Below are positions 11,774 through 26,700 of a DNA stretch of 64,000 nucleotides, one piece after another. Within the stretch, counting starts at the first letter, position 1. Each line of letters starts with the position of its first letter. The DNA is taken from assembly GCF_902459465.1 (NCBI RefSeq), contig NC_047070.1, positions 12,692,001-12,756,000 of the forward strand, given 5' to 3'. Made by a program: the position numbers and the translations under genes. This DNA is from Asterias rubens (lineage: Eukaryota; Echinodermata; Asteroidea; Forcipulatida; Asteriidae). The notes beneath the pieces were generated by a model that was given only the letters and a program-made list of their open reading frames with translations, had not been told where the DNA came from and made no database searches.

Positions 11774-14700
11774 TTTGCTCTTCTTTGGACAGCTTACCAA
11801 GACAAAATCACCAAAACATCAATACAACAGAGAACTAATTATCAAGGTGTAAAGCAAGAAGCCTTCTGTGGCATGGGGGTTTGAGCCAGGTTTGGGGCCT
11901 GCTCAAGGGTCCTCAATCAACTGGTTCAAGTTTCTAGATAATCTCCAGAAGTGCATTTTCAGGAAAACAAATAAACGCTTTATTTAATACAGTATTGCTA
12001 ATCAGGCAGACTAGGGGCATGTGGGAGCTGCTGTGAACCAAACTATTCAAAGATACCAAGACTGTCTGGTTACAAGTTTTTGGAACATTTAAGTTCTGTT
12101 GATTTAATACAGAGTATTCAAAATACATACCTGACACAGTATTGTTCGACTCTGAATAATTCTAAATTTGCCAGAAATCAAAACGGGAGTTGTATCGTGC
12201 ACTTTTTGGACCAAGTCACTGATTACATACTGACTAATCTTCTTGTGCTTGTACTTCAACATCAGTTTGTCAATGAAATCAGACTATTTAAACAGGTTTG
12301 AAATGCCAATTAACAAGAAGTCCAAATTAATAAACAAGTTCAAAAAGGCACTTGCACAAACATCTGTTCACTAACTGTGAACGAATGACAAAAGTGTGGA
12401 CCACAAAACAAATGGCTTGCACATCAATCTAGCAAATATTCCTCTTAATGATTTTGTTTTATTAATGTTTGTTCATTAACAGACACGGATAATATACCTT
12501 CATCTTTTTGGCAATACTTTCAGACGTAGAAATTTGTCTTTTCTTGCTGTTTGTGATGATATTGTCAGGATTTATCTTTGTTTCAAAGTCTTCTTCGTCC
12601 ATTTCATCTTCATCATCGTCATCATCTGCACTGATTTCTGGAAATAATGATTAAATGTACCTTATTAACAATCACAGTATCTGCTTAGAAAGTGGGGACT
12701 ATAAAGGGGGAACAACAATAGGAAGATAGCTGATTAAAGGCAGTGGACACTATTGGTAATTGTCAAAGACTAGCCTTCACAGTTGCATAAAATAAAATAA
12801 CTAACCTTTGAAAATTTGAGCTCAATCGGTCATCAAAGTTGCGAGATAATAATGAAAGAAAAAAACACCCTTGTCACACAAATTTGTGTGTTTAGATGGT
12901 TGATTTCGAGACCTCAAGTTCTTAATTTAAGGTTTTGAAATCAAATTCGTGGAAAATTACTTTTTCTCAAAAACTATGGCACTTCAGAGGGAGCTGTTTC
13001 TCACAATGTTTTATACCATCAACCTCTCCCCATTACTCGTTACCAAGTGAGGTTTTATGCTAATAATTATTTGAGTAATTACCAATAGTGTCCACTGCCT
13101 TTAACACTAAGAGTACCAATCATAAACCTTCATTATTCCAAGTATTCTATTACTATAAGAACTAAAGAGCCCTGGATAATTGTAATGACAAATCAACTTG
13201 GACAGCCACAGGTGTGTTACTTCATGATCCACAGGATTTACAAACAAAATTAGTTTAAGGAAGTTTAACTCCCTTCCAATAAAGCTAGTCAACTCCTCGT
13301 CCCTATCAACAATTGAGACAACCTGCCAATGAGTAACTCATCATTCATGCCCAGTTGAAATATGTGGACTACATTATATGTGTAGCTTCCACGGTTTGTC
13401 CACAGTACTGAATACGCATGGACTGATTTATAGCAATGGTTATTCAAACAATCTTCGTCTGACCTAAAAGTTAGTCTCATACCTACAAGAATAGATAGAT
13501 TAGTGCCAAACAAGTACAACAGGTGCTCGTCAAATCAAACAAGTGTTCTATCTTAACAGAGATCAGCCATAGACCAACAAATATGAGGCACGCCTAGATA
13601 TGAATCAATGTTACTATCATTTAACACAAAAAAACTGATCTGTTCGGAATATTGCGGCAGCTGATTTTCTCCTGTACCCTGTCTTTCTAGTAAGTTGAAA
13701 GTATTTGTTTGTTGTCCAATGTACATCAATGGTTCAAGGTTATCAGAAGTCTGACGTAATGATACACTTCGTGTGGATACTTGAAGTGCAGGTAACCACA
13801 ATGGTTGTGGCTTCAAACCAAACAAAGAATTTAAAGGGAAAGTACATCTTGTTTTTGGAGTAACAAGATCCAACCAACCTAAAAACAGTAAGGTGATCAT
13901 GATGTGTTAAATACCCAAACCAGTTAACTGTTTTCATTGGTTTTCATAAACTACTGTTTATGATTTGTCAGACATAATGTGCCAACTAAAATCACAAACA
14001 GGATCTTCAAATGTGATTCCCTTGACAGTATTTCAGACAGAAGTGTTTCTCTGCAGGATTGGCATGAAAATAATAATCAGTGACTCACGCCAAGTTCAAG
14101 CGGCTTTTTAGTCAAATGTAAGAAACATCATTTAGTGCATGGTTAACCAATCTTTGTAAGAGATGTTAAAAATGACACTATACTATAATCAAACCAACCT
14201 TGTAGTGAGATGGGTGTTGTTTGGTATGGGTATCATTTATCACCCCAAGCATGTTTTTATAAATTCAACACTTGTCTTGTAATGTTCAATCTTAATTTAA
14301 ACGAAGGTAGCTAAATCAAAATTTGCACACAGTGTATACAAACCTTTCAAAACCTGCATTTGTCCACCTAAATATTTTGTACACATAATTCTAGAGTTTT
14401 CCCTCACCGCCCGGCTGGACGAGTCAACCAACATTTTGGGTCACCTGCAAGAGTAACTCATCAACCTTTTTCCCTTTGTCCACATGTTTGTTTGATGCAC
14501 ACAATTTGGCAATCTCATCCCCTAAATTTTATTAAAAGCTAGAGAGTTGAATGAATGCAGTTGGATTTAATCGATTAAAGTGCAATCTAGTGGCTTTAAA
14601 CATGCTTTAAACATGCTTTTAAAAAAAGTATAGAGATCTCATCAATTACATAATCACTGTCCTTGGAGTTGGACATGGAGTTGGACATGGGGGGGGGGGG

Positions 14701-17700
14701 GTCTTAGGCCCCGTTCCCACTGTACCCCGCATTGATCTTGCAGTTACCAACATGACCAAGGTTTGTCAATTCAATATCAAGGGTTACTGTAAGTGATGTT
14801 TGAAGCTTGACATGGTGTAAATAAGAATTAACTATTTAAATAAATAGTTAACTTGCAGGGACAAACAATGTATTAAATTTCTTTTTAGTGTTATCAGTAT
14901 TTACCCTGGGCTGATGAAATGAATGTCCAATTTAAAAAAATAAACATTGGGTATTTCAAATAAATGTGCATTGATGCCTTATATCAGGTACATGAAGAGG
15001 AATCTATGCACAAATTATATTTGACATTAACAAAATAAAATGTAACCATTAAATTTACGCTGTCAATGTTTAGATAAACTTAGAAAACCAATTAGACATT
15101 GGCACACTTTATCACCATCAGTGTCTGTTGTGCAACCCATCAAGTCAATCAGTCTCGTCAGTCTAGTCAGTTATGGGGAAAGAATTAATAATATGTGACA
15201 CATGTCTAAGATTAAATTCAAGAGACAGAAAAGATGAACATTCTCTAAACAGCCAAAAACAGCTGTGCAGACTCGCAATATTCTGCAAAGGTTCTTAGTG
15301 AAAAGCTGGGGCTTTAGGGGTTTGGGTTAATTACCTATCATATGCTGTCCACTCAGGTACACTGGTCCAGTACCGGATACTAAAGACAACGTGACAGGAG
15401 GTTGGATAGCAATGTCCAGTATGCTCTGAGGAAAAAACAACATCATTCATATTTCAATCAATGCTTAGCATTACTTATAGTGTATTATTTCCATGCAGGC
15501 AGCGTTTTAGTCAGCTCATACCAAGGGTTTTCTTCCAGCCAAAAATCATAAAATCATCCTTGGTCAGTTAAGATCAACGGCCGATTTCATTAAGTTCCTC
15601 CAACAAAAATGTTTTTCCTAAAAGGTGTAATTATTTTGGGATACTTACATAAACAGTAAGATGGGTAAGCTAAAGAATCACAAGTAGATGACGTGGCATT
15701 TCAGATGGCAACCCATTTTTGCTACGAGAACTTTCAGTGCAAACAAATGTGTGCCTTGAATGACATTTAGGCCAAACGTCAAATTTAATGTACTGGTATA
15801 ATTCAAATATCTTTCGTATAATTTAAATTTGACCAAATTCATCAACAGTTCACTTAAAATGCTTGTTCTAATAATTTGTATTTTGTCCTAATGAATTAAC
15901 TCATTACAAAATGTACTAAGTAACCAACCTACTTTTACTTACTTGCAGATTACCTTAAATCTGGTCAAAAAGTAAAGTTTTTGAGGGTCTGAGAAATCTC
16001 ATATTTTGCAATTTTAATTCAATGCAAAAGTTTGGGTGAAAAGGTTGTTTCAAAGTGCTTTTGGCTATGAATTTAGGTCAAAACAATTTTATTTTCTTAC
16101 TGAACCACAGGGTTTTAAAAAAATTGTTGACGGAGAATTTGATCTCCAATTGTCCCAAGGGGTGTAATTCTCCCAACCTAAAAGTTCTTTATAAGGTTGG
16201 TGGGAATCCTGCCGGCTGATGACAGACAAACCTCAGTCAGTCAAGCCACACTCAATTATTTGACAAATTTTATTTTTACCTTATTTTGAGTATCATGTGT
16301 GTAAAATCTAGTTTGAAATGCATCACTAAGAGTTATGATTTCCACAACCCATCATATCTGCACGCAATACTTCAAATGAAACAAAAAGACATATTTTACA
16401 AAATAAAGCAGTTTTCTTGTTCTATGATTGAGCACAAGGCAGAGGGTATTGGCAGCTCAATTTTTTTCATAAAATACCTGAATTAAAAAGTGAACCACTT
16501 GACCTACATTATGGGGAACATTTACGCATGTACATGTGGTTTATCAGTTCTCAGTTAAATCTAGTCAAATAAAATATGTCGTTCCCGTTTTATTGGTTTG
16601 AGGTGGGGTAGATTTAAAGGTAAATCTACATTGTAGACTTAGTTTTCCTCCAGGCTACATGAGTGATTAGCAAAGTTACCCCAAAATCAGAGCACAATTT
16701 AACCTTTGGTTTGACCCTCTTATTTCACAGGTTTTTAAAGTCGTACAGCCAACGTCCTTTTCAGTGTATTTCCCATGGTTACATATTCTCTTCACACACT
16801 TGTATTTTTTAATACTACCCTATAGGAAAATAGATAAACACAAATCCGTCTTGTGTTTTCTCAACATTACTCGTTGAACATGCACTTTTCTTACAAATTT
16901 GAGTTGCCCTTTTGCGTAGCGTAACTGTCTGTGAAACCAAACCTATTGGCAGGAGTTTTTATCACCAGTAAAAATCTAAGCACTACAGATTAGTTCTCCC
17001 TGGATGTTTACTTGCATACAATAATATTTATGATTTACAAATCTGCTGCTTGAGGGTGAATAGGGCAAACTTAATCCGTAATAAATAAAATGCTTGTGAT
17101 GACAGACGATGGTTCAGATCTTTCCTGGATATTATTCACTCCTTGTGCCAATTCTTGCAAGATTGAACCTCTATCGTGGTATAACCATCATAAGATTCTC
17201 CCATTCAAAATGGTGCCTCTGTAGAGAGTAGATAATTAGTCTCAACAGTTGTTGGTGAATGAAATTTGTTAGCGCACCCTGGGAACAAGACAAAGATCAG
17301 CAGCACCATGAATAGTGTTTACTAAACTGCCTGAAAACATTTAAAGCCATTGGACCCTTTCGGTACAGAAAAAACAAAAAAAGTTCACAGACTTACAAAT
17401 ATTTTACAGGGTTTACAGAAGGTAATGGTGAAAGACTTCTCTTGAAATATTCATCCATGAAATGCTTTACTTTTTGAGAAAACGGTAAAACAATATAAAT
17501 TCTCGTTAGCGAGAATTACGGATTTATTTTAAACACCATGTCATGACACGGCGAAACGCGCGGAAACAAGGGTGGGTTTTCCCGTTTTTTTCTCCCGACT
17601 CCGATGACTGATTGAGCCAAAATTTTCACAGGTTTGTTGTTTTATATATAAGTTGTGATACACGAAGTGTGGGACTTGGACAATACTGTTTACCGAAAGT

Positions 17701-20700
17701 GTCCAATGGCTTTAACCTGTCTATACCATTTTCAAAACCAGGCCAAGGTTTTCTGGGAGTAAAAAACACTAATAATGTTTTTTCCCATTTTTGGCAGGAA
17801 ATAGCAGGGAATATAATAGTTGGTTTTCTTTGAGGAAGTGCCCATTACAACTCTGTCACCTAAATTTGTAAAAACTAATTAAGACGAGAGACAGCAACGG
17901 AAATAAATAACTGATAATCATCTTTAAAAGCAATAGGGGTACCAAGAAAATAGGACAATGGTGCAAACATTTTTTGAATCTCCATTCTAAAAATCCATTG
18001 ATGAAGGGAAATCAGTCTGGGGCTCTTTTGAAAAATGAGAAGCAGTATATATATTGATTAACTACTCTCAGGGAATGTGCATACATATTTTTTTATGAAA
18101 TGGATAGTCACATTTTTTGTTGTAGCCTATTGCATCCATAATAAAAAATAGTTCAAATTAAAGAAAAATTAAGGTAATTTTTAACTTAAAAGTCTTGAAA
18201 ACATTTTGGAAAACAATTTTTTTTTTTTTTTAAACCAGGTGATTTTTTCCAATGAACCTGCGGTTTCCATTTCATCATTTTGAACACACAACAAAAGTTG
18301 CGAACTGCTTCAAAACTGCTAATAAATCGCAAGACAGATCCAGTACAGACCAAGGCGCCAAGATGATCAAAATTTCACAAGCAAGCCAGAGAACCAAACC
18401 TTAAGGTCAGGGGGAAAGAACATATTGGGTGTGTGGCTACATCAGGTGATAATAAAAGAATAAGAGGAGTTTTGTAATTGCTTGTGCTATGCCTGAGGAG
18501 GCACACGTCTTTAATTTGTGCTAAATGAAGCATAAATTTGCTTTCATAATTATGTCCATTTGTTTTTGTGGTTTAGGGTCTAAACAATAATTTTAAAATC
18601 AACAAAAAACCTTTAAATTCAGGCTTGGTATTACACACGAGATCATGAGGCCATGACCTTTGTTGCCCTGGTCTTGACCTTTGTGCCGGAGTGCCCCCTT
18701 TCATAGACTTTTCATAGACTTTATAGTTTTAGAAGTGCCCTTTACAAAATGAGAACGCCCTTGACCTTTCAAAGATGAAATTCCAGGCAGGAACAGAATG
18801 TTTATATCATTTATTTTGTCCATGATAAAGCTTGATAGCATACGGATTAGGATTTAAGCAGACTCACTAGGCCCACTGCATGTCTACAGGTGGAAATAAG
18901 GCATGGATCACTCATGCTTTCTTCCTTTTGAATGACATGTGTACACAATACTTTATCTAAAGCGGAACTTGTGATTGATTGTTTGATAGGATGATTGATG
19001 TTAACCTGAAGACAGTTATGAAGCAACATCATTCCACGAACATCAAGCTGTTATTCCTAAGGGTGTGAAAACGTTTCTTTCCTGATTACATTTTAGATTC
19101 AACATGAAAGATTTATTCCCAAGGTCTTGGGAATATGTTTTTCCAAATGACTTATTTAAGTACTGTGTGTGTACTATTCAGTGGTGATTCCATGTTTTAT
19201 TTTATTTTGTTTGCCAGGTGGTCGGCCACTGATCACTGATGGGGTGACTATAATCTCAATGTTGTTGTGGGTGCGGTATGAGGGCATGGGTAGCGGTAAG
19301 GTGTAGGGGAGGGTTCAAGGGGGGATTTCATGCCCCATCCACCTTGACTTGCTAAAACACTGATATTTTATGTGAAAACTTTTGATCTAGTAACCAAACC
19401 ATTTATCTAATAACGAATACAAACATGTAGTGAATCTGCTGAAATCCAATGTATGCTTCAGCATGGAGAGAACCTAGCTTTAAAGGCAGTGGACACTATT
19501 GGTAAATACTCAAAATAATTATCAGCACAAAACCTCACTTGGTAACGAGTAATGGGGAGAGGTTGACAGTATAAAACATTGTGAGAAACGGCTCCCTCTG
19601 AAGTGACGTAGTTTTCGAGAAAGAAGTAATTTTCCACGAATTTGATTTTGAGACCTCAAGTTTAGAATGTGAGGTCTCGAAATCAAACATCTGAAAGCAC
19701 ACAACTTCGTGTGACAAGGGTGTTTTTTATTTCATTCATATCTCGCAACTTCGACGACCAATTGAGCTCAAATTTTCACAGGTTTGTTATTTTATGCATG
19801 TTTAGATACACCAAGTGAGAAGACTGGTCTTTGACAATTACCAATAGTGTCAACTGTCTTTAAGTACATTTGTTCAGAACATAAATTGTATGTTAGGTCT
19901 GCAGCCAACAATAAGTTGGAAAAAATATTTTGCACAAAATGCACGCAAAAGTGACCTTTGAAAATTCCATGTTAAAGCCATTGGACACTTTCGATAAACA
20001 GTATTGTCCAAAGGCCCACACTTCGTGTATCACAACTTATATATAAAATAACAAACCTGTGAAAGTTTAGGCTCAATCAATCGGTCATTGGAGTCGGGAG
20101 AAAATAACGGGAAAACCCACTCTTGTTTCTGCATGTTTCGCCGTGTCATGACATGTGTTAAAAATAAATCCGTAATTCTCGAGAATTTATATTGTTTTAA
20201 TGTTTTCTCAAAAAATTCATGGAACAATATTTCAAGAGAAGTCTTTCACCATTACCATCTGTAAACCCTGTAAATTATTTGTAAATCTGTGAACTTTTTT
20301 TTTTGTCTGTACCGAAAGTGTAAAATGGCTTTAACAAAACTTTAGAAGATATATAAATGCAGTTAACAACAGCAATTTTTCTTTATAGAAGAATCAGTAC
20401 TTAATGAACATAAGCAAAACAGACCGGGTAAATTTCAGCTAATTTTGACAAAATATTGACAAAAATAGGAAGATTATCAACATCAAGGCTGGATAGCTCA
20501 GTTGATACTGCACTGGCAGCACATTAATCCAGGGGTCGAGGGTCCTACACTATTAAACCTTTCTTTGTTCAACCCAAAATGATTTACAGAACATTGTGTG
20601 AATCTGCGCTTGTACAATTTTTTCAAAAAAGTACATACAGTGAAGGAATCCATTCGAAAGAAACTATGACAACATAAAAACCAAAATTCATGACTAATAT

Positions 20701-23700
20701 AAACAACATTGCGGTCTTCTCCAGCACCTTGTCACAACCACAATCCTTCCATATTAAACTAAATTTGAAAATCGTGTAAGGGGAGTTCATGGTATTAACT
20801 ATTCAATAGCAGTAGCACCCACGCTTTCTGATACATGTACTTTGGCTTGCATCCAAATCTTAAGACAACTTGGAGGCATGTATCTTCTCTTTCTCAAACA
20901 AACTGCCACATGGAATCAACTTATTGAGATTATTTTACTGCTATATTCCCTTAGCGACAAGGTTCGTGCAAGCCCCGCCTAACAAATGTAAATTAGCTGC
21001 ATAAATTGTATTTCTCTATGACTGTTCGTTCATAGACTATAGAGGGTGCTGTTCATTCAGAACAGCTGAATGCTGTGTCAGAGATTCCAGGCACTGACCT
21101 TTATTATTCTGAAGCAATACATTCAGTTCCCATTTGTCCATGAATCTCAAGTATTGTTTGTTTGTTCTTTAATGCAGTTTTTTCTTTTAAATTGGAACAG
21201 CAAATTGGAAAATTTATGAACAATTTCAAAAAGGTGGATCCAAAATACACTGTATTTCAAAAGAAAACATGACACAATAATTAGCAGGCATATAAGATAA
21301 CTTTCTAATGTTAACTTGGTTTCAAGCATTTGCAAATTTTCAAGAACAATAGATTCACCTCATAACTTTAGTGCCACCTTGAGGCAAACATGATGTGAAC
21401 AGCTGAATATTTCCCAAAACTGTGGCCTTTGTCTTGTCTATAGATATTTTCATGGTAAATGTGCAATAGTGTGTCCAATTTGGTTCCCCCTATCAGGGTG
21501 TTTGAGCATGAAACTTGGAGGTCTTTTCCAAACCTCAGCTTGGGCTCCTCCATATTGCACAGTGTTTACAACATCAAACGGATACCACAGATGGAGACTG
21601 AGTCTAAGTCTTAGATTTGGAAACAGCCTCAGGATTTCTGCTTGTTCTCATCAATACACTCTCACTTTGCCGAGGTATATGTAAAACAAGCCATTCCCGA
21701 GTTATATTTTCATCTTAAAAGTGTTTGTCTTGTAGCCCCTTACGAACAGAGGCTGTTAGCCTGGCGTAGGGCAAACTTGAATAACAAGAACATACAGAAT
21801 ATCTTTTTAAATACAACACTATTCAGTACACATGAACATCAGGCTAGCATGTAAATTTAAAAGATGTTTTAAACATGGTTTTTGTTCAGCCAGTGGGTAA
21901 CACCCACTTAACTTGACCCTCACGGTTCTGTGGCAATCTGCCAGTAGAACATGTGCCCTGTAGACTGGGGCACAAGGAAGTCAAATTCATCACCTTATGT
22001 GGTCCCCCTTTGGGCACAAATCTGGGACAATAGGGATGTTAGAAAAAAGCCATATCATATTGTCAAACAAAAACCAAACAAGTAACATGATTAACAATGA
22101 CTAGTCTACACCTTTGAAACAAGTCAGCACAATACCTCATAGTCATTAGTTGGGCAAAAAGAGATAGCTTTGTAGATGCGTTCAGGAAGGACGAGTCTGT
22201 TGAGGGACTAGTTGGTTTCAGGGAAGTCTTGGGACTCTCGAGAGTTGACTAAACATTTTACAATGCTCTGCCAAGTTGTTATTAGGGCTTGGATGAGGCA
22301 ATTTGGTTTGGGGTGAGTTGACTGTGTAAACCATGAAATGCAATCACTATCTTCAGGGGGGAGTCTGTCAATCATAGACACATCAGACCTTCATTTATAG
22401 AAATAGAAGGAGCTCTTTTAATCGCTCTCCTGAGAATACTCAGGAGCTCAATTTGAGCTCCTTGAGCTCCTAAAAAAATCACTCTTCTAAGATTGTCCAA
22501 GAGCTTAATTTGTTTGACTAGCATACTCAGTTTATGATTACTAAAATGGTCAGGTCGGACGTACACAAATAAAATTTACAGACAAAATAAAATAAAACAA
22601 CCCCGATCCCACTCCCGTGTGACAAAATACCGCACGATTTTAAGGTTTTATATTTAATGTTTCTTTTTTTCTAAAATGTTTTCACATTTGATATAAAGCA
22701 TTAGAAAATACACATTTTCTTACGAGAAAATGCGTTGTTGATCCATGGTTGATCTACATGTAGTACTTTTAGTGGTAGTACTAGTATTGCAACGACGGAG
22801 GGACGTAGCGTATGTGTGTAGTAATGTATCTGGCTGGGAGGTCGCTGCATGCATATTATGCATATTGAACACGTGCAAGTTCGTAAAGCTAGCAATCTGT
22901 TAATTGCGCTGCTCAATCTCGAGATTGCACAACAGATGTTGATTGAGCTACGTACGCCGACGGTATGCGCTTCGCCCTCACATTTGCACTGCCTGGAAAT
23001 GCACTAAAATTCCCACGTGACACGTCGAGTCTTGTCTCAATGCGTTTATTGCTGGTTCGCGTAGATTTTACCAATAGAGGGCGTTTAATATCGCGCTAGT
23101 GCATTGTTCCAAAACGGCCTCTAGCGTTCAATGTTTCTTTTATTTATTGTCGCACGCAAAGTAACAACGACTACAGGCGTGAAATCTGCTTTTGTGTTAT
23201 AAATAAAATACACCGTAATGATCGAGGAGGAGCACTGTCGATCGCGCACCTGAAGACAGTCCCAGGAGCGCGGTAGGAGGGCGAGCGCGATCGGTCTGAC
23301 ACATGCAGTACTTACACTTTCATTGAGGCCAAGCTTGAGTGAAAAGAGGGGCTGTTTCACATCGTCTCCTTCAAAGTTTTCGGTTGTGATCTCGACAACG
23401 TTTCTCTCTCCTTCCTCAGCATTGGCTCCAAGAACTGCCTGTAGTCAAGTAATTCATAATGTTACCAAAAGCAATAATACACAAGTTTGCCAAGAATCAT
23501 GGCAAAACCCTTTGGACTCCAGTAAGCTCTGCTTTACACTAAACATGGTTGATTTGGCCAAGCATGATGATAAAATATCGAACATCTGTACACTGGTAAT
23601 GCAGGGAAAGACTTTTTCTGAGTTAAAGACAAATTTACTTCACCTGAATTTATCTGCAATAAAAATAATTGTAGATTTTCATAGTGCAAAGTCCTTTAAG

Positions 23701-26700
23701 TGTAACCAACACGGGATGTATATTTATGGTGAATGGGCCGATATTAGATAGACGTACCATGCAAGTCATTAAACTTTATGCTGTAATACAAGTGTGCACA
23801 AGTCCCATACTCATCAAAGTACTGTACTCCCATCTAATGTATGACAACTTAACACATAAACAATGGAACTCTGCATGTGGCTGGCTAAGCAACAAAGAGC
23901 AAATGTATTGACTGTCAAATTCATATCAAATTCAAGCAAAGCTAAAACCTTGGGCATTTTCCAAACCTCTGCTAGAGGCTCTGTCTCTGGCTCCATTTGA
24001 TTAAGAATGTGCAAAATGATGGACCCCAAGACAAGGTTTGGAAAAAGGCCAATCGAGATGAATTTATATCGATTTAATTATGTGAAATTTTGAAAAGTAC
24101 AAGCTTGTTGAGAAATAACTGAATAACGACTAGGCTAAAATTGTTGCTTTTCACGTTTGATTCTTGTAGTTTTTGAGTTTATTGCATCATTTTGGGTACA
24201 ATGTAACTCGATCACATGAGGGAAGTCTTCAACATCCTTCTTGCAAGTTTAGAGATGTGTGCAAGTGTATGAATGAATACTACGAATGAAGAATGCAAAA
24301 TTGTGTTGTATATTACCAATCCCAAATCATGTGTTTTGGCCTACTGTTGGGATTCATTCAATTGATTTGGCAAATACCTGCTTAAGGAAGAGGAAATGTT
24401 GGATGCCTTCGATGTCTATATCATCATCATCATCATCTTCAAATGATGGATTCCACTTGATATCTTTCTTGCTCCCTGAAAGCTCATCTCCTACAGAGAA
24501 AAACGAAGCACCAAGTTGAGTCACTTCAGTACATTGACACAGAGAGAGCCCTGTGATGATGCTGCTGCTTCAGCAAAAAGCAGTGAGCAAGAGACCAAAA
24601 TTATGACTTCACTAAAGGAAGAGGCAGGCACTTCTACATTGTATAACTAATCTTATATTGGAAATTTTAAGTAAATATTGAATGACAGTTCTTGTTAGTA
24701 CATGTTTGTTAGTACATGCATATTGAGCGTTGCATGCAACTTCCTTCCCTTCCTACACAAAACGGAGCCCAAGGACGTGTCAAAAAATGAAAAGAAGGTA
24801 GCGGACCTCAAGTCATAACACCCAAGTACATGTGTACTCATGTAGGCCTACTCAAGTTCTAGGAGTTGTCTTCCTAAGTTCCTACCCTAGTCATACCTGA
24901 CTAGCTAGTCTACAGCCTGGGCCCTGTGCACATGGTAATAGCACAGTCAGGTCACACTCACAACAATTGAGGTGCTGTCTAGGCTAGCCCCATTTGGGGC
25001 CAATGCACTTCGTTTCCTCCTTGGCCCCAGCGCCAACGCAATCATACTTTGGGCACAAAAATATGATTGCAGTAGCGCTGGGGCTTAGAATACAAAGTGG
25101 ATTAGCCCCAAATGTGACTAAGTCTAGGCGGTCCATGTTCGGACCATGTTCACGGTTGCAACGTTTATCAAGTTTAAAAGGTTGCTTGCATAACACGAAT
25201 AAACCAAGAAAGAATGATACTCCGCATTAGTTTGTTTCCAGTTTAAAAAAAAACAAAAAACCATGCATGGACATGTTTGAGGACGGTCCTACTAACAACT
25301 CTCAAAACAATGTCAAACTCTCAATACATTATAAATCGCGAAAGAGACATAAATTAAAACTGTCAAGTACACACAATGTAGGCCCTATTGGCTAAAGTAG
25401 AATTTCCCTTTGTGTTGAGGTACATTTCATTTTACGGAAAATTATGGGGGTTTTTCACGCAATTTGTTTTCTCTTCTAAGCAGCGTAGCAGTTAAATGAT
25501 TTGTGGCATTGCATGGTGAGGTCTTAATCATTATATATTTGGCATAGCAGTTGGCTGCCATCTTGCCTTTCACAGAGCTTGTACAACATGGACAACAGAG
25601 GGCACCTTGCTGCAGCTGGCCGTTTATGGATTAGTCTTGGCACAAGTCGTCAGTGATCGATAACGGACAGTGTAATCATGGAGGTGTAGTTAAGTAGTAC
25701 TGCGCTCGTTGAGTCCTTGTAAATCGTTTCTGGTATCAATAACTGATATTTTGGGCCAGACTAAATCCACAAAGAGCCATCTGCAGCAAGGCGCCCTCTG
25801 TTGTCCATGTTGTACAAGCTCTGTAAAAAAGGCAAGATAGCAGCCAATTTAGCTATGTAAAAAAAAATGAAAGAAAATGTCATAAACGCAATTTAACCTC
25901 AAACCAATGGAAAGTGTCCTTGAGCCCTAGCTCAACTTTTGTGGCCAACGAGTTTCTGAGTCCTTAGCCACACGTCTGTCGTCAGGGCCATCTTTTGGAA
26001 AGTGGCTTCCCTAGACAGCATAGCTGTTCTGTATAAACCAGATAAAATGTGATCAAAAAGCTCTTACTCTTACTTAGGTTGAGTTTTGTTCTTTATCAAG
26101 CTCAATAATAATATAATATTTTAATAACTATATAAAGTAACATTTTAAAAAGATACTATAACAGGACAGTCAAAATTGTTCACCGACTACGAAATTCTTC
26201 CCGCAAAGTTAACTGACATGACTGAGTCTGACCATACGTGTAACGTATGTACAATTTTAGTTTAGGAAAATTCATGCATAAATTCATGTATAAATTCATG
26301 TTTAAACACAAAAGTGGCTTTTTGCCTAGCGAATTTAATGATCTTTTTACACCATGTACATCTATCCATACTTATTCTTTTATTAAAAAGAAATAAATAT
26401 TTTTCAAAATCATCGGATTTAGCTGAGCCTCCGGGTTGTTGGTGTATGATGGGGGTTGTTGGCGTGGGGTGGGTTGGGCTCGTTTGTCTCGCAGAGTTGG
26501 GGTAGTGGTGAGCCAGAGACTAATTGATCTTTTTTCTTCAGATTAACACGCAGGGAATTATATTTCTTAATATTTTTTCTGTATGATTTTTTCAACAATT
26601 CTTTGTTCTGGAGCAACGATTTGTTTTCAGATGACCAGAAGGGAGTTTAATTAAGTCGATGAATAAGGGTTTTGGGGTAAGTTAATTACTGGGGTAATCG

